NCBI GenBank assembly: GCA_964406575.1
Contig: CAYOSH010000054.1
Coordinates: forward strand, 1-18,888
Reading direction: 5' to 3'
DNA length: 18,888 bases
Origin: WTAW01 sp964406575
GTDB lineage: Bacteria; Acidobacteriota; Aminicenantia; Aminicenantales; Aminicenantaceae
The notes below the pieces were generated by a model that worked only from the letters and a program-made list of their open reading frames with translations, did not search any database and was not told where the DNA came from. How positions within the stretch are numbered: the stretch's first letter is position 1; each line of letters starts with the position of its first letter. Made by a program: the position numbers and the translations under genes. Positions 6,616 to 13,762 of the stretch are shown piece by piece.

Positions 6616-9600
6616 TTAAGGATTTAAAGCTTTTTGGAATTTTTCTGCTATTTTCCCCAGTGTTTCATACAAAAGAGGTACCACGATCAATCGGAGCATT
6701 ATGGCAAAGAAAAATCCGCCGATGTAGACGACAGCGAGAGGTCTGTGCAGTTCTGCACCTGTGGTTTTGATCAAGGCCATGGGCAACACGGCGACGATCA
6801 TCACTAAATCTGTCATGATGATCGGCCTGAACTTGGTTAGAGCTCCCTCCATGACAGCGTTTCTGAGCGATAGTCCCTGTTTTTTGAAGTCGTTGATTTT
6901 AGCCACAAGGATGACATCGTTCTGGACACATATGCCGAAAAGAGCGATGAGCCCAATAGTGGAGGAAACATTCATGGTCTGTTTGGTGATCAAGAGTGCC
7001 AGAATCCCTCCGATCAGAGTGGTAGGGATGTTCATGATAATGAGTGCCGCCTGCCAGATCTTACCAAAAGAAGAGAATAAAATGACGAAGATGATCAGGA
7101 TGACGATAAGCATAAGCATCGTGAGATGTCTCATGGCCCTCTGTTGGCTTTCATATTGGCCGCCAAAGACAGCAAAATAACCGGGTGGAAGGTCCACTCC
7201 TTCCTCGATTTTTTGCTGTGCCTCTTTGACAAAACTAACGATATCGCGTTTGACCAGGTTGCAGAGAATGATTTTGCGCCGCATCAGGTTTTCCCGGAAA
7301 ATCGTCTGGGGTCCTTCACTTCTGTATATATCTGCGAGCTGAGAAAGGGGGATCCTTTCTCCGTTCGGCGCATCGACCAGGAGTTCTTTAACGGCTTCTT
7401 CATCGTTCCGGTATCTTTCAGGGAGACGGATGAGGACAGAAGTGATTCGGTCTTTTTCATAAACATCGGTCGCTTCGATCCCATTCAGTGCAGTCTCGAT
7501 GATATCGGCGATGTCACTCACTGGTATCCCAAAGCGGGCAAGTTTTGATCTGTCCACATCGATGATCAGTTGAGGTATTCCTGTGGTCTGTTCGATCTGC
7601 AGATCCGCCACACCCCTGATCTCGGCAAGGACGTTTCTGATGTCTTCGATATAATCATTAAGAACGTCCAGATCTGGTCCAAAAAGCTTCACCGACAGCT
7701 CCCCTTCGACCCCGGTCAGCATTTCGGCGAGTTTATTGGCGATGGGTTGCTCGAAAATGTAAGCGATTCCCGGGATTTTATCCAGTTCCTCTCTCATGGC
7801 TTGGCTGATCTCATTGAATCCTCGTTTTCGCTTTTCTGTAGGAAGAAGTTCTATGTTGTAGTGGCTGTGGTTCACAGGGTGGACGTGTTCGGAGGCCTCG
7901 GCCGTCCCTGTGGTTCTGGATACGGAAACAACCTCTGGAAAAGTGAGGAAGATTTTTTCGATGCGCTCACCCATTTTCGTGGATTCTTCTAGAGATGTTT
8001 CTGGCAGCATGACCGTAGAGGCTAAGATCGCCCCTTCGTCCAATGGAGGCACGAATTCTTTTCCCAGAAAATTGTAAGAGACTCCCGCACCGATCAGTAA
8101 AATCACAAATATGACCAGGATCACTTTTTTGTGTTTGAGAGCTCCTTCAAGGATCGCGCGGTACTTTGGTGTGAGGAATTCCGTTACAGGATTTTTTTTC
8201 TCTTTAATGTGTTTTTCGGTCAGGAAAATCGATGCAAGAACCGGCTTGAGAGTGAGGTTGAGAATGAGTGAACCGAACAGAGCCGCAGCGACAGCGAATG
8301 CTGTCGGCCGGAACATGGCGCCTTCGATACCCTGAAGTGTTAAAAGGGGAATGAAAACAAGAATGATGATCAGGTTAGCGGAAAACAAATACCTTCCCAC
8401 ATCCTTTGCAGCTTCGGAGGTGAGCACCATTGTGGAGGCCTGGCCTTTTTTATCTCTGAGCACCCGGTAGATGTTCTCGACCATGATGATCGAGCCGTTG
8501 GCCACTTTGCCGATACCGATGGCCAATCCTCCGATGGACATGACCGTCAGCTTGATCTTGAACAACTGCATCAGGACCAGAGCGATCAGTATTGAAAAGG
8601 GGATCGTTAAGGAAGCGATAAATGAACTCCTTAAGTTCCACATGAAAAAGATCATGACCAGGATGATGAGGATGGCGCCTTCGAGCATCGAGATTTCAAC
8701 GTGATTGATGGATTTCAGGATCAAGATGGATTGGTCATAAAAATACTTAATTTTTACTTTTTCGGGAAGATCCCGGGCGATTTGAGAAAGAGTCTTTTTT
8801 ATGTGCGCAATGGCAGTCAATGTGTCGCCGCCGTACTGTTTTTCAATAGTCACATAAACGGACTCCTTTCCGTTGTGACTGCCAGATTCTCGTCTGAATT
8901 TCGGACCGATTCTGACATCAGCCACATCCTTCATATAGATCGGCACGTTGTTGCGAGAACTGATGACTGTGTTCTGTATGTGCTCGAGTGTCTCGATGCG
9001 CCCGATTCCTTTGATGAGCGTTTCCTGGGAGCCCTTCATGATAATTCCGCCCGAAAAGTTACGGTTGCTGTTCTCGATAGCCTCTTTGACCTCATTGATT
9101 GTGACATCATAGTTTTTGAGCATTTCGGGCTTGAGATAGACCTGGAATTGTTTGACGAAACCTCCGAGGTTAATAACAAAAGAAACACCTTCCACTCCCT
9201 GAAGTCTATAGCGGATAGTCCAATCTGCTATGGACCGGAGTTCCATAGGATCGGTCTCTTCACCGATGACGGCAAATTCGAAGATTTCACCCATTCTCGA
9301 AGAGACTGGCCCAAGGATGGGCTGCGTCGTACCAATGGGAAGCCGGCCAGCGATGAGCTCCAGTTTGCTCGAGACAATCTGCCTGGCGAGGTAGATGTCC
9401 ATCCCCCAATCGAATTCAACGGTGACGACGGAGTCGCCCGTGGCTGACTCCGACCTGACCCGAGTCACGTGCGGAGCGCCGTTGAGAAGGCTTTCCAGTG
9501 GAAATGTAATGAGCCTTTCCACATCCTCGGCGGCCATGCCGGGATTTTCAGTGATGATGTTGACCAGGGGAGCATTAAGGTCAGGATAGATATCTTTAGG

Positions 9601-9702
9601 CATTCGTGTATAAACGATGACTCCCCATATGGAAACAAGAAGGACCAAAAGGATTGTCAATAATCTGTGTTTTAGTGAATACTCAATCAGTTTATCTATC
9701 AT
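6616..9702 (-). CDS. HME-type RND heavy-metal efflux pump (CusA/CzcA family)
   Basis: A 1028-residue inner-membrane pump of typical length, with TM1 at about 12-31, periplasmic porter loops, a TM2-6 cluster from about 340, TM7 at about 528-546, a second porter region, and TM8-12 to the end. RMPKDIYPDLNAP near the N-terminus and the paired repeats are family hallmarks. In TM4 the family acidic motif (VDGx/VDAx...VEN) reads VANGSIIMVEN. The Asp equivalent to CusA D405 is Asn (N402), while E409 is kept. In the second porter domain a His cluster EHVHPVNHSHY (H606, H608, H612, H614) lies near where CusA has a binding Met. GGAG 8 nt upstream supports the start. It is the last gene of the outer-membrane factor-adaptor-pump operon, 59 bp after the adaptor. 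The metal is unassigned. Confidence 0.93.
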   Translation of the reverse strand: MIDKLIEYSLKHRLLTILLVLLVSIWGVIVYTRMPKDIYPDLNAPLVNIITENPGMAAEDVERLITFPLESLLNGAPHVTRVRSESATGDSVVTVEFDWGMDIYLARQIVSSKLELIAGRLPIGTTQPILGPVSSRMGEIFEFAVIGEETDPMELRSIADWTIRYRLQGVEGVSFVINLGGFVKQFQVYLKPEMLKNYDVTINEVKEAIENSNRNFSGGIIMKGSQETLIKGIGRIETLEHIQNTVISSRNNVPIYMKDVADVRIGPKFRRESGSHNGKESVYVTIEKQYGGDTLTAIAHIKKTLSQIARDLPEKVKIKYFYDQSILILKSINHVEISMLEGAILIILVMIFFMWNLRSSFIASLTIPFSILIALVLMQLFKIKLTVMSIGGLAIGIGKVANGSIIMVENIYRVLRDKKGQASTMVLTSEAAKDVGRYLFSANLIIILVFIPLLTLQGIEGAMFRPTAFAVAAALFGSLILNLTLKPVLASIFLTEKHIKEKKNPVTEFLTPKYRAILEGALKHKKVILVIFVILLIGAGVSYNFLGKEFVPPLDEGAILASTVMLPETSLEESTKMGERIEKIFLTFPEVVSVSRTTGTAEASEHVHPVNHSHYNIELLPTEKRKRGFNEISQAMREELDKIPGIAYIFEQPIANKLAEMLTGVEGELSVKLFGPDLDVLNDYIEDIRNVLAEIRGVADLQIEQTTGIPQLIIDVDRSKLARFGIPVSDIADIIETALNGIEATDVYEKDRITSVLIRLPERYRNDEEAVKELLVDAPNGERIPLSQLADIYRSEGPQTIFRENLMRRKIILCNLVKRDIVSFVKEAQQKIEEGVDLPPGYFAVFGGQYESQQRAMRHLTMLMLIVILIIFVILFSSFGKIWQAALIIMNIPTTLIGGILALLITKQTMNVSSTIGLIALFGICVQNDVILVAKINDFKKQGLSLRNAVMEGALTKFRPIIMTDLVMIVAVLPMALIKTTGAELHRPLAVVYIGGFFFAIMLRLIVVPLLYETLGKIAEKFQKALNP

Positions 9703-9761
9703 TATGGATTCTCCAGTTGTTTTGTTGAATGGAACTTGCTGAGAGTATCCATCCCCATTGA

Positions 9762-11075
9762 CTAATGAACCTGCCCCTTCTTCAAAATCTCGTCATAGAG
9801 CTTGGATTTGAGCTGGTAATTGCCTGTCGTAACGACCTCATCTCCTTCCTGAATGCCGCTAAGAATTTCGACGCGAGAATCTTCCTTTGCGCCAAGTTCG
9901 ACGACCTGGGGATAGTATTTCCCGGCTTTTTTGATAAAGACGATGCTGTTGTCTCCATCATCGAGGATCGCCTCTTTGGGGAGAACAAGAGCCCTATCAT
10001 GGTGGTTCAGTAGGATCTTTATATCGGCAAACATCCCGGGTTTGAGCTTGTAATCTGTGTTTTTGACTTCTGAGCGCACGGTTATCGTTCGTGTTTCTTC
10101 GTTCAGAACATCACCGATAAAAGAGATCTCGGCATTAAATTGATCCCCAGGGTAAGCGGGAACATTCACTTCCACCTGTTGTTTGTCCCTTATTTTGGCG
10201 ATATCTTTTTCGTATATTTCTGCATCAATGCAGAGGATTGTAGGATCCATAATGGTCAGGATCTCTGTTCCCTGGTCGATCATTGCTCCAAGGACGGCAT
10301 TGTTGATGGTAATTTTTCCATCGATTGGGGCATAAAGAGTGATAATGGGATTGATCTGGTGAGTCTCGGCGATAAGCTTGACCTCCTCTTCGCTGAATCC
10401 CAGGACATGGAGTTTTTTCTCCGCAGCGTTCAGAGTGGCTTCAGCGATCTTAAAATCGGATTCTGCATACAGAGAGTCCTTCTGCGCACCGACACCCCGG
10501 TCAAAAAGCCTCTTCTGCCTTTCATAATTAACGCGGGCCAGTTCATGGTCGGCCTGGGCTTTGTAGAATTCGGATTTGGCATTGCCCACTTCTTCACTCT
10601 GGAGGGTAACGAGTTTTTGCCCTTTCTTGATCCAATCTCCTATGCGGGCGTGGATCTGGGCGATTCTGGCAGGAAAGGGGTAACTGACAATGGCCTTTCT
10701 GTATGGGTGTTCCAGGACCTTCCCCATAGCTATGAGCTTAGATTTGAGCGGCATGTATGCGGCCTTGACCGTGTCGATCTCAAAAGCGCTTTGTTCTGCC
10801 TCGGTAAATTCGATCACATCGGCTGGTCCCCAGTTCCTTCCTCCTCTGCCGCGTCCTCTGCCGCCGAATCCTCTTCCCACAGCTTGCTGGCCTCTCTTTT
10901 CCAGCCGTTGTTGGCCAGGAGCCCTTGCCGTCTTCTGTTGCGATCCGGCTGCATTCTGGGTGATTTGTGTGTCCTCATGGCGAGTATCCCTGTGTTTTTT
11001 GCAGGTGAGCCCCAATCCTGTCAGCGCAAGTATAAGAACAACATACAAAAATCGATTTTTATATTTTTTTATCAT
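9762..11075 (-). CDS. Periplasmic adaptor (membrane fusion protein) of the RND pump
   Basis: A 437-residue CusB/CzcB-type adaptor linking pump and outer-membrane channel. The N-terminus has a membrane anchor or signal (residues 8-24) ending at C25. The -1 residue is Thr, so lipidation is uncertain. An unusual Arg/Gly-rich linker (about 67-80) precedes the folded region. Next come the lipoyl half with FPARIAQIHARIGDWIKKG, a helical hairpin (about 165-230, SEFYKAQADHELARVNYERQ), the second lipoyl half with ITLYAPIDGKI, then a beta-barrel and a membrane-proximal domain ending TTGNYQLKSKL. The start codon overlaps the preceding stop (ATGA), and AAGGAG lies 7 nt upstream. The adaptor may also pass metal to the pump, as CusB does; the His/Met binding site is not obvious here. 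Confidence 0.92.
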   Translation of the reverse strand: MIKKYKNRFLYVVLILALTGLGLTCKKHRDTRHEDTQITQNAAGSQQKTARAPGQQRLEKRGQQAVGRGFGGRGRGRGGRNWGPADVIEFTEAEQSAFEIDTVKAAYMPLKSKLIAMGKVLEHPYRKAIVSYPFPARIAQIHARIGDWIKKGQKLVTLQSEEVGNAKSEFYKAQADHELARVNYERQKRLFDRGVGAQKDSLYAESDFKIAEATLNAAEKKLHVLGFSEEEVKLIAETHQINPIITLYAPIDGKITINNAVLGAMIDQGTEILTIMDPTILCIDAEIYEKDIAKIRDKQQVEVNVPAYPGDQFNAEISFIGDVLNEETRTITVRSEVKNTDYKLKPGMFADIKILLNHHDRALVLPKEAILDDGDNSIVFIKKAGKYYPQVVELGAKEDSRVEILSGIQEGDEVVTTGNYQLKSKLYDEILKKGQVH

Positions 11076-12331
11076 TGGCTTTCTCCTTCCAAAGTCTGTC
11101 CAATAGATCTTTCCAGAGCCGCTAGAGCGGTCTCATAATTGAAGAGAGCATCGGCATAAGACAGTGCGGATTCGAGGAGGGTCCTCCGGGCAGCGATGAG
11201 CTCGATGCTACCGATCTCTCCTTCTTGATAGCTGAAGAGGAACATGTTGTACACCTCTTCGGCTTGATCGAGGATTTCTTTCTCAAAGAGCTGGATCTGG
11301 TTTTCGGCCGTCACTGCGATCATGTAAGCCTCCTCCACTTCGAGAGCGATGGAGTTTTTGATGTGATCGACCTCTTTCTGGATCGCCCTGATGTTCGCCT
11401 CGGCTTCGGCGATCTCGCCCTTTTTGGGCTGCCAGAAAAAAAGAGGGATGGGAACAGATAGCGTCACATCCCACCAGGCGCCTTCGCCCTCGACACGGTG
11501 CCGGTTGACCCCCAGTTCGAGATCTGGCAGATAGTTCATGGTCGCTGACTTTTTCCGGAGTTGTTCTCTTTCCAGGGAAAAAGCGATCCTCCTCATTTCA
11601 GGACGAGTGATGAGGGCACGCTCGAGAAGAGGCTCGAACTCCAGTGGGATGGGTTCTCGTTTGAGTTCTCCTTTAATGGCGATGGGCGCATACTTTTTTC
11701 GGGAGAGGAGATAATTCAGTGTGGCTTTTGCCAGCCTGATATCGTTGGCGGCAGCCCGCACTTCGTTCGCTGCTGTCGCGGCTTCGACTCTGGCCCTCAA
11801 CACTTCCACCTGCGCCACATCACCGGCATCATGTTTGAGCTCTGCTTTGCTGAGGAAATCCTGGGCGAGTTCCTGGTTTCGTTGGGCATATGTCAGCTTC
11901 TCTTGAGCATGAAGAAGGCCATAGAATGCCCGTTTCACTTGAAAGGCCAAATCCAGTTTTAAAAGGTCGATCTCTGCCTGGATCTCATCTGACTCCCTTG
12001 AAGCGATCTTTCCTCTCACGGATTGTTTCCCGGGAAACTCAAAAAACTGGCTCACACCCAAATAGCTTTCACCGGAATTTTTAAAGTTGAAAAAACTGGG
12101 CTGCAGGTCCGAATCATAGTTTATCGATGGCTGAGCAAACGCTTTAGCTTGGGGGATGCGAGCCAGAGACGCTTGGTACTGCTGCAGAGATGAAAGGATG
12201 AGCGGATTTTGCTGAAGCGCTGTGGATATGCACTCCTCGAGCGTAAAGACTTCATCCTCTGAAGACTGGCTCCAGAGGCAACTGAGCCCGATCAATACAG
12301 AAATCATACACGTCAATATTCTTCTCTTCAT
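11072..12331 (-). CDS. TolC-family outer-membrane efflux channel (CusC/CzcC type)
   Basis: A 419-residue outer-membrane factor with a signal peptide (about 1-21, ending LWSQS) and the TolC-like opening FTLEECISTALQQNPLI. Two long alpha-helical repeats are visible (about 105-230 and 300-415). The second ends FNYETALAALERSIG, typical of OEP-family proteins. It provides the outer-membrane exit duct for the RND pump. An excellent GAGGAGG lies 5 nt upstream of the ATG. It overlaps the adaptor gene by 4 bp. The small CxxCH gene ends 66 bp upstream with no terminator seen between them, so all four genes may form one transcript. A G9/C9 homopolymer sits in that spacer. Confidence 0.92.
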   Translation of the reverse strand: MKRRILTCMISVLIGLSCLWSQSSEDEVFTLEECISTALQQNPLILSSLQQYQASLARIPQAKAFAQPSINYDSDLQPSFFNFKNSGESYLGVSQFFEFPGKQSVRGKIASRESDEIQAEIDLLKLDLAFQVKRAFYGLLHAQEKLTYAQRNQELAQDFLSKAELKHDAGDVAQVEVLRARVEAATAANEVRAAANDIRLAKATLNYLLSRKKYAPIAIKGELKREPIPLEFEPLLERALITRPEMRRIAFSLEREQLRKKSATMNYLPDLELGVNRHRVEGEGAWWDVTLSVPIPLFFWQPKKGEIAEAEANIRAIQKEVDHIKNSIALEVEEAYMIAVTAENQIQLFEKEILDQAEEVYNMFLFSYQEGEIGSIELIAARRTLLESALSYADALFNYETALAALERSIGQTLEGESQ

Positions 12332-12382
12332 CTGACCTCCTCATAACCTGGAAGATACAAACTTATTGAACAGAATTTTTAT

Positions 12383-12391
12383 GGGGGGGGG
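12383..12391. repeat. G9 homopolymer in the spacer between the small CxxCH gene and the efflux channel gene
   Basis: Nine consecutive G on the plus strand (C9 in the mRNA) lie between the stop at 12398 and the Shine-Dalgarno at 12334-12342. Tracts of this length are prone to slippage. It does not lie in a coding frame, so any effect would be on mRNA structure or spacing. Confidence 0.8.
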
Positions 12392-12397
12392 AATGGA

Positions 12398-12676
12398 TTA
12401 TATGTAGGGAGGAGAGCGGGAGGCAGATTCTATATAACTAAGATAGTTGTACAGGCAGGGCTTAATAATCTTTAACACTCCCAATAAAGAAAGCGGGGGA
12501 AGACAGAAAAAATTTATCTGACTTGTGACGAGTGTGGAATTCAGAAAATGGCATGCCACACAGGTGTCAGTAGAATTAATGTATTTTTCTGTATGAGAAA
12601 AGTGAATGAATAGGGATGCTGCGATAAAAATAAAGAGGAAGATAAGATGGAAGTTCTTCCTAACTTTAATGTTCAT
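12398..12676 (-). CDS. Small membrane-anchored or secreted CxxCH protein, copy 1
   Basis: A 92-residue protein with a basic N-terminus, one hydrophobic segment (about 10-26) as signal peptide or anchor, then HTE, a CVACHFLNS core (C39, C42, H43), INFFCLPP, a second weakly hydrophobic stretch, and a C-terminus ending SRSPPYI. It is a clear paralog of 16156-16437: 27 of 42 residues match by eye from HTE to GVLK, without gaps. CxxCH is the c-type heme attachment motif, but the small size and the hydrophobic run straight after it make metal binding equally plausible. Layout and the C-terminal R-x-PP ending recall DUF2946-like small metal-associated proteins, which is a resemblance and not an assignment. 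The upstream ATG at 12691 falls 1 nt after the -10 box, so ATG 12676 is used. It heads the RND efflux operon. Confidence 0.75.
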   Translation of the reverse strand: MNIKVRKNFHLIFLFIFIAASLFIHFSHTEKYINSTDTCVACHFLNSTLVTSQINFFCLPPLSLLGVLKIIKPCLYNYLSYIESASRSPPYI

Positions 12677-12692
12677 ATGGACTCTTCCCATT

Positions 12693-12722
12693 ACTATAGG
12701 AGAAGGAACCGGATAAAGTCAA
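12693..12722 (-). promoter_or_regulatory. Promoter of small CxxCH gene 1 and probably the efflux operon
   Basis: On the minus strand, TTGACT (12722-12717), an 18-bp spacer and TATAGT (12698-12693) make a strong sigma70-like promoter. Transcription should start near 12686, giving a leader of only about 10 nt before ATG 12676. The same architecture precedes the paralog at 16437. Confidence 0.7.
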
Positions 12723-12865
12723 CTCCAAAGATATACCAAAAGCGGCTGGTTATGCTTGAGTGGTTAGTTGATTTGAGAAGATTGGAATGTTGGAGGCCAG
12801 CTCTGAATTCCGTCTTTTTACTTGTGTGGAATCCAGATAAATTAATTTTTATCGGGAAAATATTC

Positions 12866-13548
12866 TTAGACAAATTTTTTTATCTCTTCAACATTTTTTT
12901 CCTGTGCTTTATCTCTTTTGTTTAATATGAAGCATTCATTTAGAGAATAATCATCCATCTTCAGGGCTATCCATCCGCACAAAACGGCGAAATCTCCGCT
13001 CGTCTGAACGCGGGATTTTATAAATTCTGGATTTGTGAAATTTTTACAGATCAATTCTTGACTATTCGTGTACCACAAAAAATGTCCGTTTTCGTGGGCT
13101 GTTGTGTAAATCCGGCTGGCATCGTTCAAGTCCCTTTTTACCAAAACAACATAAGCAAACGCCTTTTGTTCACAGCAGTCTGCAGATATCGCACCACACC
13201 AGCCGTTCCCATTGGAATTATCAGAATGGGGCCCTTGAAGTCCGAATTGGCTTCGTATTTCATTTATCCGGGCATAAACATCCTTCACATTGTCTTCTTT
13301 TCGATAAAATTGGTTTTTTTGAGCTCTACAAGGATACCCAGTTGCGGGATTTTGATTGTCCCCGTCTCATAGCCTTTGTTTGTAAAATAACTTTTTAATA
13401 TTTTAAAAGGATCAATCATGTCCTGGGCAAAATTGTCTATAGCCGGGCAGGAAAACACTGAAGACGAGAAATACCAGAGATCGGTCAAATTCGATTGGAT
13501 ACAAAGCAGGAAAACAAGAGATCCTTTCAAAATCTGTTTCAGGCGCAT
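12866..13548 (-). pseudogene. Frameshifted secreted HExxH metallopeptidase-like gene
   Basis: Two overlapping frames form one gene. The first (13548-13285) encodes a signal-peptide-like N-terminus and stops at a TGA. The second (to 12866) carries AHENGHFLWY, a zinc-binding HExxH motif. The break lies at an A7 tract (T7 at 13314-13320 on the plus strand). One more A would join VEL to KKNQFYRKEDN and then VKDVYARINEIRSQ, giving about 227 residues with HENGH at 152-156. The joined stretch reads as natural protein, so a single-base loss or assembly error is likely. Translational coupling through the GTGA overlap (GTG 13288) is an alternative. Cysteines in GWCGAISADCCEQ suggest an extracytoplasmic fold. 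I do not recognise the family; the third zinc ligand is not evident. The function beyond probable metal-dependent proteolysis is unknown. Confidence 0.7.
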
Positions 13549-13762
13549 GTTTTAGAACCTTATGCTTGACATTATAATATACCCTCCAAAAAAATTTGGT
13601 AAGAGGCAATCGGCTGCTCTAATTGTTCAGACAATTTATACGATTTCGGTGAATTGTAATTGCTGTAACGGCTGTGAAAACACTGGGACGTTGAAGAATC
13701 AATCCCAATGTTAGCGGAACTCGTTTTGCAATCGCGCCCCTCGTTTTTTTTCCTGGGTTCCT
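13549..13762. other. Intergenic spacer after the CNCQNC receptor
   Basis: A 214-bp AT-rich spacer holding the likely control region of the HExxH gene. On the minus strand TATAAT lies at 13576-13571 with no good -35. GGAGGG is followed by a six-codon reading frame (ATG 13572, encoding MSSIRF) that stops just before the gene's ATG. A small palindrome AATTGT-TCAG-ACAATT lies at 13621-13636. No convincing terminator for the receptor gene was found. Confidence 0.5.

Noticed and set aside
12677..12691. Upstream ATG at 12691 for small CxxCH protein 1
   Set aside because: It lies 1 nt after the -10 hexamer, upstream of the expected transcript start, and has no Shine-Dalgarno site.
12833..12856. Terminator after the HExxH gene (CC-GATAAA / TTTATC-GG hairpin)
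   Set aside because: The AT-rich stem contains a mismatch and is not followed by a T-run on the coding strand.
12647..12925. Plus-strand 92-residue open frame with an AGAGGAAG site before its ATG
   Set aside because: It runs antisense over the conserved small CxxCH gene start, its promoter and the 3' end of the HExxH gene. Its low-complexity Phe-rich end comes from AT-rich DNA.
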